NCBI GenBank assembly: GCA_021495925.1
Contig: JAKEKT010000058.1
Location: forward strand, 124,001-188,000
Direction of reading: 5' to 3'
DNA: 64,000 bases
Source of the DNA: Diplodia intermedia
Taxonomy: Eukaryota > Ascomycota > Dothideomycetes > Botryosphaeriales > Botryosphaeriaceae
The position numbers were made by a program, and so were the translations under genes. Shown one piece after another: positions 10,704 to 21,053 of this stretch. Within the stretch, counting starts at the first letter, position 1. Each line of letters opens with the position of its first letter. A model generated the notes under the pieces. That model saw only the letters and a program-made list of their open reading frames with translations. It ran no database searches and was not told the DNA's origin.

Positions 10704-13346
10704 ATGTTCTCCAACATCTTCAAAGACTCTCCGTCACACCAGTCGCCCTCTGGCCCCAAGAAAGAGGCCTCCCTGGAGACGATACTTCCTACGCCAGAAC
10801 TGCGCATTGAGCTCGCACTCCTCGTGGTCTTGTGCACCGATGCCATTCGCCAGGATCTCATTGCTACCTTCCAGGTGCCCAAAGCCCTCCAAGCTGCCGC
10901 AGCTTTCCATGATCCCACGGCCGAGGAGAACCTAATCGCGCTTGATGAGAACCAAAGAGCCCATGCGTCGAGCGCTGCGGAACGAGCCGAGCGTGTCGAA
11001 AAGATCAAAAGAGAGCTCGCCGCCAACGATGTGCAGGAACTGCACCGCGCCGCCCTTAGCTTCTACAACAACTGGCGCGTGCAAGTCCTCAAACGCGTGG
11101 GTGAGGTGCTGAAAGTCCGCTCCAAGGATGTGGCACTCGCGAAGCAGGAGCGGGACAGGTCCTCCGCGAAGAAACAGGAACTAGATTTGCTTTCCCTGGA
11201 CGACAACCAACCATCCCCCGAGTCTTCTACTGCAAGCACACCAATCCCAACTACACTCGTCCGGCTGCCTCAGGAATCTCGTACTCTCGTACTCAACTCC
11301 ATACTTCTTCTCCTCCTCTCCTTGCAGAATTATCCCGCCCACTCGCGCCTTCTCCTCATCCTCCTCTCATCGAGTCTTCGCCTACCTACCGCTCTACTCT
11401 GCGAACAGGAAACCGCCCTCGCCAAGGCCCTCCTCACATCCGCACGCCAGCTTTCCGCAGAAGAAGAAACAGCCCGCGCCGCATCCTCGAACGCAACCTC
11501 TCGCAAATGGAAAGTCGGCCTAGCCACCGTCGCCGGAGCCGCCCTAATCGGCGTCACGGGCGGCCTGGCAGCCCCCTTCCTCGCCGCGGGCGTAGGCACC
11601 GTCCTCGGCGGCGTCGGCCTGGGCGCGACGGCGGTCGGCGGGCTCCTGGGCGGGTTGGCGGGTAGCAGCGTGCTGGTAGGCGGTCTATTTGGTGCGTACG
11701 GCGGACGGATGACGGGCAAGATGATAGACAAGTACTCGGCCGACGTATCGGACTTTCGCTTCGTCGCCGTGCGCGGCGGCGACGACGGCGGCGTGTACGA
11801 GCGGCAGCGCAAGGCGCAGGGGCTCTCGCGCCGCAGCACCAGCCAGAGGCCAGAAGATGTCCGTGGCAGTTGGAAACCGCCGGGCCGCAACCACTCCTCC
11901 TCCTCCTCCTCAGCCATCGACCCAGCGTCTGAGCACCACCGTCTGCGCGTGGCCATCGCCATTAGCGGCTGGCTGACGGACTCTACCGAGGTCTTCACCC
12001 CGTGGTTCGTGATGGGCCCTCAGCTGGAGACGTTCGCGCTGCGGTGGGAGGTCGAGGCGTTGTTGAAGCTGGGCACGTCGCTGTCGGCGGTGCTGAAGAG
12101 CGCCGCCTGGGGCTACGCCAAGTACGAGATTGTCAAGCGTACAGTGTTGGGCAGCTTGGCCGTCGGCCTGTGGCCACTGATGCTGCTGCGCGTGGGACAC
12201 ATCGTTGATAACCCCTTCTCCATCGCCCGCAAGCGGAGCGAAAAGGCTGGCGCCGTACTCGCCGACGCCCTCATCAACAAGGCTCAGGGCGAGCGCCCCG
12301 TTACGCTAGTCGGGTACTCGCTCGGCGCACGCGTTATCTACTCGTGCTTGCTGCAGCTCGCTGAGCGCCGGGCCTTTGGCCTCATCGAGAATGTCGTCAT
12401 GATGGGCGCACCTACCCCAAGTGATGCGGCAGCGTGGCGCAAGATGCGGGCGGTGGTAGCAGGCCGCCTGGTCAACGTGTACAGCTCCAACGATCATATC
12501 CTCGGATATCTCTACCGCACGAGCAGCATCCAGCTCGGTGTCGCAGGGCTCCAGCAGGTGCAGGGAGTGCAGGGCGTGGAGAACGTCGATGTCAGTGCCA
12601 TGGTTGACGGCCACACGCGCTACAGGTGGCTGACCGGCACCATCCTAAAGAAGATCGGAATGGAGGAGCTGGACGACGAGGAGGTGCGCAAGGAGGAGGA
12701 AGAACTCCGCATCGAGGAGGCGAAGGAGCGCAAGGCGGAGCAGGAGAACGAGAAAAAGGTCGAGCAAAAGATCGGCAAGGCCGGCGACAGCCAGGAGGAG
12801 AGGCGCATCATCATGCAAGACGTCGTCGAGGAAGAGGCCAAACTGCTGGAAATGCGCACCGGCGTGAGCGCTGAAGAGCCGGACGGACAGAACCCCCCGC
12901 TCCCTCCTCGCCCCGCACCGCAGCAATCCCGCAGCACCATCCCCCGCAAGCCTGTCGGCGAGGCCCCGGCAAAGACTCCGGCGCCGGAGGTTGAGACACC
13001 GCCAGAGAAGCCCCCGCGGCCCGCTGCTGCTCAGCCCAATAGGCCCGAGGAAGACGACGACGACGACGTACCCCCGCCGCAACCTCCTCGCCGCACGACT
13101 ACAGCCGTCACCGACTTCGCACCGGCTGCTCCAGCCGCCGCTGCCGCCACACCTGCGACCAGCAAGGATATCCTGAACGATGAGTACGACGACGATAATA
13201 TCTCGCTCGGCGATGACGACGTCGAGAGCGTGCACTCGGCCCCGTCGGTGAAATCTGCTGAGATGATGATGTTGGCGCCTGAGGCGGAGCCGCTGTCGGA
13301 CGAGGAGCCTGAGACTACTGGGGCCAAGTCGGGGGGACGGAAGTAG
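10704..13346 (+). CDS. DUF726 (TMCO4-like) membrane alpha/beta-hydrolase family protein
   Basis: One exon, 880 residues. The family (human TMCO4, yeast YFL034W) has an alpha/beta-hydrolase-like core with a lipase-type nucleophile elbow beside hydrophobic helices; the substrate is unknown. In this protein residues about 268-335 form a Gly/Ala-rich hydrophobic stretch rich in GG and GxxxG pairs, consistent with membrane hairpins. The elbow GYSLGAR has Ser539, followed by a hydrophobic strand and MMGAP. A Glu/Lys-rich coiled coil follows (about 650-720), then a Pro-rich acidic tail. I chose ATG 10704 (MFSNIFKD); no nearer in-frame ATG upstream exists, only a GTG. The hydrolase core has no interruptions, so the gene looks functional. 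Confidence 0.87.
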   Translation: MFSNIFKDSPSHQSPSGPKKEASLETILPTPELRIELALLVVLCTDAIRQDLIATFQVPKALQAAAAFHDPTAEENLIALDENQRAHASSAAERAERVEKIKRELAANDVQELHRAALSFYNNWRVQVLKRVGEVLKVRSKDVALAKQERDRSSAKKQELDLLSLDDNQPSPESSTASTPIPTTLVRLPQESRTLVLNSILLLLLSLQNYPAHSRLLLILLSSSLRLPTALLCEQETALAKALLTSARQLSAEEETARAASSNATSRKWKVGLATVAGAALIGVTGGLAAPFLAAGVGTVLGGVGLGATAVGGLLGGLAGSSVLVGGLFGAYGGRMTGKMIDKYSADVSDFRFVAVRGGDDGGVYERQRKAQGLSRRSTSQRPEDVRGSWKPPGRNHSSSSSSAIDPASEHHRLRVAIAISGWLTDSTEVFTPWFVMGPQLETFALRWEVEALLKLGTSLSAVLKSAAWGYAKYEIVKRTVLGSLAVGLWPLMLLRVGHIVDNPFSIARKRSEKAGAVLADALINKAQGERPVTLVGYSLGARVIYSCLLQLAERRAFGLIENVVMMGAPTPSDAAAWRKMRAVVAGRLVNVYSSNDHILGYLYRTSSIQLGVAGLQQVQGVQGVENVDVSAMVDGHTRYRWLTGTILKKIGMEELDDEEVRKEEEELRIEEAKERKAEQENEKKVEQKIGKAGDSQEERRIIMQDVVEEEAKLLEMRTGVSAEEPDGQNPPLPPRPAPQQSRSTIPRKPVGEAPAKTPAPEVETPPEKPPRPAAAQPNRPEEDDDDDVPPPQPPRRTTTAVTDFAPAAPAAAAATPATSKDILNDEYDDDNISLGDDDVESVHSAPSVKSAEMMMLAPEAEPLSDEEPETTGAKSGGRK

Positions 13347-14658
13347 GTGTGTGTGGAGGGGGAGATTGAGAAGGGGGGAGAGTGAGTGGGTTGATACTCT
13401 ATTGAGAAGTTTCCCTTGGGGTTCAAGTTGCCGTGCCCCTTTTCTAGATCGGTTTCTCGAGACAGTGGAATATAAGAGCGCCATGATGGCGTGATAGAAT
13501 GCGTTATGCACCTTTATATGAGACGCCGTAGAACTTTAAATGCTTTCATAAGGAAGAATCTTGAATCGAGCCTGACTACATCTGTCTCCTAAACGTTGTA
13601 CAGTTTTGAGACTTGCACCCACATCCCGCTCTTTGCCTCATCTGCTTATGAAAAAGTTTGTTGAGGTCTACATTTGTTCTGTCTCCTGACACTTGCATCA
13701 GCTTCACATGCAGGGAAAGAGCATGAAACATGGCACAGACGGAACAAATATGTTGCAAACCCACTGTACATTTACGATAGGCGCCTAACACTGGCGATCG
13801 TTGCAAGCTTGACGATTACACTTTATGTATATTCACGCAGCCGGGCGAACCCGCGACGAGAGAGCTCTTCACGGAAGGCACAGGAAAACCAAAAGGCGGC
13901 TTAAGACTAGTTTTGCTATCAAATTTATGAAATGTGTGGTTTAGATGACGCCACTTTTATTCGCGGTTCCAAACGAAGCATGCTACTGAAAGCAGGATAT
14001 CTACAGGATGGGGGTTAGTTGGGCCTCGCTGATGTACCCTTGATCCTCGCTCATCATCTCGTTGTGTTTCTCATATTATTTCCCCCTGAACTTCTCCGCC
14101 GCTGCTGAGTCCTCTGATCCCACATTACCCTCCTCGGTCCGCTTTCTCTCTTTCTCTTTCGGGTTGTTTGATGGGTGAGCTGTGACGCAAAACGAGAAAT
14201 GCAATGCGTAAGTTACAAAGGGAAACCAAAATGTGCTAGGTTCTCGCTCCCCTAGCCGGGTATCTAAGCGCTCTGAATGTTTGCTACGAACAATAGAAAG
14301 CACGACGAATTCGTCGATGTCAGCTGCAGCGTGCCCGAGTAGGATGGATTGAGGAGAATGGTAGTGTGTTCGAAGTGCGGGTATTGTGTGCTCCTGGGTA
14401 TAAAGCTGACCGCAGCTGTGCTCTTGAGGTGCAACAACGCGATCTGTCCACAAAGAAGGAAGCAATGCGGACGTAGACGGAGCTTGCGCGGGATAGGGCA
14501 AGTCCAAAAAGCGAGGTTCCAGGGCGACTAAGCTGGAGACAGCCACTGAACCCATCGCTGGAAGTACGCTTCTTCGCACTCTGAATTCATGTTGCTTTGT
14601 AGGCAACTTTGAGTTCATTCAAGGCTCCTTTATCCGTGGAAACTCCGCTTGGGGCTCC
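13347..14658. other. convergent intergenic region
   Basis: Lies between the 3' ends of the DUF726 gene and ICE2. A minus-strand open frame of 180 codons at 14076..14618 has no recognisable sequence and lies where the ICE2 3' UTR is expected. I see no gene here. Confidence 0.45.
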
Positions 14659-16078
14659 TCAGTCTGATTTCCAGTGGCTTGTCAGACGCCCGTCGTCGTC
14701 TGCTCTGCCAAGGTTGAGCTCGATTGCGTAAAGACCCATGGTAGCAGCCAGGTTGATCCAACGCCACAGATTACCCCCAGCGTCACCACCTTGACTGGTC
14801 CACCACTCACCAGCCGCATCGCCATTAGTGCTGGAAGAAGCGAAGTGCTGCATGAGCAAGCTTGTGTACACAGCAATCAGTATACTTGGACTGAACCAGC
14901 TGAGGAATCCCAACACGCGGCCAGCCTCATCGTCATCATCCAAGGACGGGTCCTGGGTAAGTGCACGCGCACCTGACTCCCGAACGGCTGGGATAATACG
15001 AGCTGCCGCGTACATGACAAAGACGCGATAGGCGAGAGAGACGAGCACCGAGGGTGTGATTGTCATGATCGCAGCAACAATGAAGCTGAAGGCGGAGTGT
15101 ACGGTGGAAGGAAGAGTCGATAGTGCGTGCATCAAGGTAGTGTAGGAAGCCATGATGATAGGAGGCAGTGGAGGCAGTGCTGGCTGAGCAGAGGGCTCGG
15201 TCTGGATTGGTCCAGAAGGTTGATAGTCCGTAAAAATTTGGTAGATGCAGAGGGTAACGTAGGCGAACTAGAAAGCCACAAATCAATACACGGAACCAGA
15301 GGCGGGGTGGACGAGCTTACGAGCAAAGAGCTCTCCACCGGATTCCCACGTCCACTCCCTATTCCCCAGGAGCACAGGAAAATAGCGCAGGTTATGGCGG
15401 CTCCGATCAAGATGGCGTCCACGTTGCCGATTTCCGGGAAAGTTGTGATCCTCCACAAAAAGTATACGGCGCTCGAGATGACGGACGCTGACCCGATCAA
15501 CAGACCAATCTGTAACTAATAAGCATCATCCTCGCTCCGAAACGAGGGGCACTGCTTACCATCCAGCTATCGCCACGTTCGCGGTTGACAAGCCATCTGG
15601 AAATCTGGCCCAGAGCTTGAATAACCAGCAGACTGCAGAAGCCCTCGCTGATCTGGAAGACCGGCGTGGACCAGCGCAATAGCCTGTCCCAGCTTCCGAT
15701 CGTCAAGCCCTCCACTAGACCCTCCCTGCCGAATAGCCATTCTCTGACCGAAGTGTACTCCGCCCGAGAACCACTGAACGTCTTTTGCACCCATCCACTG
15801 CTATTATCCGCATCCACCGAGAACTTGTTCAAACTCCAGATCATGAGTGTCGGGATAACGATCCACTGCGAGAGCGAGAGCAGGCTGACGATGGTCTTTC
15901 TCATGCGGGAGCCGTCCGGAGTGGCTAAGCGGAGCGTCGAGTCGAAGAAGTAGAAGCTGGACATGGCCAGCGAGAAGGCCAAGCCGCAGGTTCTGCCGCC
16001 AACATCGAAGGCGAGGGGTATAGTGAAGATGATGGCGAACAGGAACAGCAGGGAAGAAACTACGCGGGTGAACCACAT
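14659..16078 (-). CDS. ICE2: Ice2-type ER membrane protein
   Basis: Three exons, 16078..15560, 15509..15321 and 15267..14659, with introns of 50 and 53 bases (both donors GTAAGC), give 438 residues. Ice2 is a multi-pass ER membrane protein that in yeast helps shape and pass on cortical ER, supports zinc homeostasis, and tunes phospholipid synthesis by restraining the Nem1-Spo7 phosphatase. The predicted protein is hydrophobic from its first residues (MWFTRVVSSLLFLFAIIFTI), with about eight to ten membrane spans, no signal peptidase-type site, and a short polar tail. Length fits the family (about 440-490). The sequence across both splice joins stays in hydrophobic helices without a break. It is transcribed away from MYG1 across a 0.9 kb shared upstream region. 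Confidence 0.82.
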
Positions 16079-16996
16079 CGCGCAGGAGAATGCCGCGTTA
16101 GCAGGCAGGCGTGAGAACCGAGGGAGAAATCAAGCCGAGAGCTGGACTCGTTGCGCGCCGGGTCGACGCGCCGGAGGGGCGCTGGGAGCTGGGGAGTGGT
16201 CGCGACAAACGACGTCAAACAGGCGGATGCCGGGGTCGTAGCGGAGGAGCGAGATGTGGCTCGTGGTTTCCGCGTTGCGCTTGTTCTTGGCGGGAAGGTG
16301 CGCTTTCACGTGCTTGCTGTTGAACCTCCAACGCCTTCAGGTCGGCCTGGTTACACGTACTCTTGAGAGGACAGACTGGCACTGCGCAGGCAGGACGGTG
16401 CGCGCGGTGCAGAGGGAGAGAGCAGAGCGGTAGGAGGGCCGTGGGCTGTCGCGTGCTTTTGAGCCGGGATCGGCCTGGCGATCACAGTGGCAGATGCAGG
16501 TAGAACAGCAGGGTCGGCGGCACCCTAGAGATCCTCCAGGTTTATCGGCGGGGTGGTCGGGTGGACGTGAAAACAGGAATGAGGGAGGACGGATGGCGGA
16601 GGGGCTGGAGCTGGCGGCCGCTGGGTCTCTGTGCGTGCGCAGGCGAAAGGCGCCATCAATCAGGAAGCAGTGGATCTGACGCCAGATTTCTGGTTCCTCC
16701 GCAACCTGAGCATTCGCGCGGCTGGCGTTCAGGTTGCGATTTATCCATGCATGCTCTTGGCCAACACCTCACCGGCCTTCACCGCCAAGCCCCGCGTTGC
16801 TCAAACACACCGGCCCGACAGACGCTGCGCCTCACACTCAATTTTGGGCCGGTGCCGACCTCGCAAATCCAAGAACGCTGGCTGGCCAGACCCTACGTGC
16901 ATGCGTCCCGCCTCCCGCCTTGGTGCTCTTATTTTCGCACGCCCCGCTATTCGTCCATCCTGCACTCTACTCGACGCAACACCACCTCATTTTCGC
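16079..16996. other. shared upstream region of ICE2 and MYG1
   Basis: A 0.9 kb spacer between divergent starts. Plus-strand open frames up to 208 codons (16561-17187) overlap the MYG1 first exon in other phases and look like chance. No clear TATA box on either strand. Confidence 0.5.
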
Positions 16997-18110
16997 ATGA
17001 CTTCTGCATCGCCCCAAGCAAAGCGCGTCAAGATGACTGGCCCTCTGATCGGCACGCACAAGTCTGTACCACCTCTGCAATCCTGCTTCCTCGACTGACA
17101 ATTCCGCTAGCGGCCACTTCCACGCCGACGAGGCCTTGGCCGTCTACCTGTTGCGCACCCTGCCTACCTACGATGCTAGCCCGCTAGTCCGCACCCGCGA
17201 TCCCGCCGTCCTCGAGACCTGCCACACTGTCGTCGATGTCGGTGGTGTCTATGACCACACCAAGAACCTTTACGACCACCACCAGCGCGAGTTCGATGCC
17301 TACTTCCCCGGCAGGAGCGCAACGAAGCTTTCGTCAGCTGGCCTAGTATACAAGCACTTCGGCAAGGATATCATTGCCCAGCAGACCGGCTTGAGCATTG
17401 ACAACGACGATGTCGAGATTCTGTACCAGAAGCTGTACGACGGCTTCATCGAGGCCTTCGACGCCAATGATACCGGTGTGTCGTCTTACGACAGCAAGGC
17501 TCTGAAAGCGGCAGGCTTGGAGAAGCGCTTCGAGGACCGTGGTTTTAGTATTGCGTCCGTGGTCAACCGCTTCAACTACCACCACGCAGATGATGCGGGC
17601 AAGAGCAAGGAGCTATTGCAGGACGAAGAGGATACGCGCTTCAAGAAGGCCTCGGACTTTGTTGGCGAGCAGTTCATCATGGAGCTGACGGACAAGCACA
17701 GCAACTGGCTTCCCGCGCGCGCCGCTGTCAAGGCTGCATTCGAGGATCGCAAGCAATACGATTCTCAGGGCCGCATCATGGTGCTGAAGCAGGGCATGCC
17801 ATGGATGGACCATCTGTATACGTTGGAGGAAGAGAGCAACACACCGGCGGAGTCGAAGGTGCTGTACGTCTTGTTCCCCGAGAACGACGAGCCGGACAGC
17901 AAGTGGAGAATTCGGTCCGTCTCTGTCGAGGGCGGTGGATTCGACAACAGGAAAGATCTTCCCAACGCGTGGAAGGGAGTCCGGGACGAGAAGTTGGATG
18001 AGGTGTCAGGCATTCCAGGCTGCGTGTTTGTCCACGCAAGTGGCTTCATCGGCGGCAACAAGACTTACGATGGCGCCTTGAAGATGGCGCAGAAGGCATT
18101 GGAGTTATAG
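16997..18110 (+). CDS. MYG1: MYG1 3'-5' RNA exonuclease (DHH family)
   Basis: Two exons, 16997..17061 and 17111..18110, joined across a 49-base intron (donor GTCTGT, acceptor GCTAG), give 354 residues. The join restores the family motif IGTHNGHFHADEAL, split between exons; this decides the donor, since the more obvious GTACCA six bases on would break the motif. MYG1 proteins are DHH-superfamily 3'-5' exonucleases found in nucleus and mitochondria, where they process RNA. Visible metal-binding motifs are HNGxFHADE near residue 21, DVGGVYDH and the DHH-like YDHHQREF. The C-terminal half contains the usual FVHASGFIGG motif. Length is typical. An intron-split catalytic motif at the very N-terminus leaves only a short leader (about 17 residues), too short to judge as a mitochondrial presequence. 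Confidence 0.94.
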
Positions 18111-18570
18111 TTCATGCAATCAATGGAGGTTTTGGTATATCGGCGATGGAGACGCCACGGTCTGCATTGCGATGATAAGAAATGCGGCGTTGGCATGGAA
18201 TACAAAAAGGGTCGTTCTGGAAACACCGGCCCAGCAGAACAGCCACAATGGCCGTGGCTGGAGCATGAAAATCAAGTACTATTTACGAACCACACGATTT
18301 TTCTAGAAGGCTGAACGTGCACCAGCTAGCGCTCGTCTCATCGCGACCTGTGATCGACGCGACGTGTCGTGCGGGAGCATCCGTTAAGCGAGGGCTATCC
18401 TTGACGTCATGCGATGCTGCGTCCTGCCTGCCGTTCTTCGACGCGTTGACGACAGGCGGGCGTCATTGGATCGGCCGTCTCCAATCATCTCTGCTTTATG
18501 AACCACCACCTCCCCATTCGAGAGACTTTTGACGCAACAATTACTTCTCACTGCAACCGATTTCAGCAAA
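18111..18570. other. intergenic spacer between MYG1 and the dehydrogenase
   Basis: A 460-base spacer between two genes on the same strand. It holds the MYG1 3' end and the promoter of the next gene; nothing else is visible. Confidence 0.55.
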
Positions 18571-19994
18571 ATGGCTCCGACCCACGATCTCGGAGTCGAA
18601 AAGCTCTTCTCGGTCAAGGGTTTCGTATGTGTCATCACCGGCGGTGGCACGGGCATCGGCCTAATGGCCGCACAGGCACTGGCTGCCAACGGTATGCCGG
18701 CCTACACCGGGTAAATACTGTTGCATGACAGCTGACTCGACCAGGTGCCAAGGTGTACATCACTGGCAGGAGTAGGTACTCAACAAGCGTGTCGAGATGT
18801 CTCGGTGATGCTAAAAAAAGAAAACAGGACCGGAGGCTCTCGAAGCAGCAGCCAAGTCCCACAGTCCTCCGGATGGAACGGAAGGACAGATCATCCCGTA
18901 AGTTTCCATGGCACGTTTCAGTCAACGAAGATTGTAAAACGCAGTTGAAACACTCTTGCGTTATCCTGACCACATTTGGTCAACCGTATCTACATCTTAC
19001 ATTCGTAGTAGAGGAGTTGCCTGACTGTTTTCAGATGCGGTCCTTGCGATGTCACCAAGAAAGATGACATTGAGAAGCTGTACCAAGAGATTTCGAAGAA
19101 GGAGAAATACATCAACCTCTTAAGTAGGCCTCACCAGTCGCTTCTGGATGGACAGCGCTAACCAGAAACCGTACAGTATGCGCAGCTGGAATCGCAGGGA
19201 CCAAGGCGGAGCCCGACCATGAGCATGCTGGGAGCCTCAAGGAGAAACTATGGAACAACGAGACTTTTGAGACCTGGAATGACGTGTACAACGCCGATGT
19301 CTCCTCGGTCTACTTTACGACAGTTGCTTTCCTGCCTCTTCTGCAAGCAGGCACAGATACTCACGGCCATCTCTCAGCTTCCGTCATTGTCATTTCCTCC
19401 ATGAGCGGCATCATGCGCCATGCACAAGGCCACTTCTCATACAATGCTGCGAAAGGTGGCACTGTTCATCTGACGAAGCTTATGAGCGCGGAGTTCCAGA
19501 AGGCGCGCATCAGAGTCAACAGCATAGCGCCCGGCTACTTCCCGTCGGAGATGACGGCAAAGCAAAGTGGACCGGACCAGAAGAGTCACCTGCCGGACGA
19601 GAGCATCCAGGCAAAGGGACACGTGCCGGCCGAAAGAGCGGGCAGCGACGAGGAGATGGCGCAGGCTGTGGTAAGTTCTTCTTCCTGTCATGTGGCGGCC
19701 TTTTCCCCCGATGGTCGGCGCCGGGGCCTGTGATGAGTAATGGAGTGGCTGGAGGCGGTCGGCTTGGTGGTGGCCAGCTCATCTTGGGCCCTGGCAACCC
19801 GGTTGTCGCGCCGCATCAATATTGGGAGCCTGCGCTGGCAATTGGTTGAGCGGGGCAGATCAACCTGCCACTTTTGACTTTAGAGTTGCAGCTGACGATG
19901 TTCTTCACAGCTTTTCTTGACCAAGAACGCTTATGTCAACGGAGAAATCCTCGCGGTCGATGGCGGTGTGCTTAACGTCGTTTCGGGAAGGTGA
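18571..19994 (+). CDS. Short-chain dehydrogenase/reductase (classical SDR)
   Basis: Six exons, 18571..18691, 18745..18771, 18828..18897, 19035..19123, 19177..19670 and 19911..19994, give 294 residues. Exon 2 is only 27 bases; introns are 53, 56, 137, 53 and 240 bases, the last unusually long here. It is an NAD(P)-dependent oxidoreductase with a Rossmann fold. Motifs: TGGGTGIG (23-30) for cofactor binding, CDVT, CAAGIAG in place of the usual NNAG, SSMSG with the active serine, and YNAAK (Tyr191, Lys195), then IAPGYFPSEM and a closing GEILAVDGG. An Arg after the second strand (GRRPE) suggests NADP. It resembles fungal enzymes annotated as FabG-like or RhlG-like reductases. The substrate cannot be read from the sequence. 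Confidence 0.9.
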
Positions 19995-21053
19995 AAGTGG
20001 GGAGAAAGCATTGGGAACCTTCCAAAGAAGGAAAGTAGAGGGCGCCAGCGACGGCGAGCTCAGCTAGAATGACAGTGGACTTGTACGCTCAATATTGGGG
20101 GAATGTTTACACCGGCGAGAAAGCCGCAAGAGGGCCGGGCTCGGGCAAAAACTCAGGTCGCGTGTGCCCCGTCAGTGCCGTGCATGTGATGTTTTCTTGC
20201 TAGTGGGACAACGCCATCGACGTAGGGATGGAAGCGGCTGGCTCGGCAGGCTGGCTTGTGGCTCATGCAAGGCTTGTGCAGCAGCTGCGGATGAGAGGCG
20301 GAGGAAACGGCGATGCTGGAAGGGGGCCCGAGGCCGGGCAGTGTTTGGGCGACAGGCCTGTGTCGGGCCGGGGCGATCGCCTGGCGGATGGCTGACGGCC
20401 GTCGCGGGCCCTGCAGCTGTTGTGCCAACAAACAGCCGCTCGCTTCCTTGATGCGCTCGACGGCTCGCTCACTTCCTCACCAAGCCGCGTCGTCACTTAC
20501 GGAGCGCGTTCCTGCAATTACCTACCGGAATACGCGGCCAGGTCAGCCAGGGTCCCCGCCGTTTACGCTACTCGCGATCGAGGTCGGCGCAGCACCGGCG
20601 CAGCTACCTAGCGCGACAACTGACGGCTTCCCTAACATCTCAGCCCTACCACCGCCCAATTCCTGAGGGCCCATTCTCGCACGCCCTCTCCCACCCTCCT
20701 CCTGGACCGCTGTGTCGCCCGAGCTGCGTGAGCCTGAGCAGCGAGTGACGTACATCCACCGCGTCGCGACAGCTGCTCACTCTCCAGCCTCTCACCACCC
20801 AGGCCCGCTTTCCGGATGGGTGACATGCAGCTCACCGTAGCAGCACCCCTCGCCGCCCACAACCGCTTCCAAGGCCCCAACTCCACCCAGTCCCCTCGCG
20901 CGCCGTTCTCATAACTGCCATATCGCTTCCGACTTCCGCCCGCGAGGCTATCCACCAGCGCCGCCTGCGACGCTTTATTCGCCTCCGCACCGCACCCCGC
21001 CGCGACGACCGACTACGTATAACCCCCGTGCCTGACCGGGGCAGTGGAGCGCT
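19995..21053. other. upstream region of sepH
   Basis: About 1 kb of GC-rich sequence between the dehydrogenase and sepH. The part near sepH is pyrimidine-rich (20640-20990), typical of a fungal promoter or leader. Short open frames lie in all phases; I support none of them. Confidence 0.5.

Noticed and set aside
12645..13511. 288-codon minus-strand open frame over the end of the DUF726 gene
   Set aside because: Leu/Arg-rich mirror of the Glu/Lys-rich coiled coil on the plus strand.
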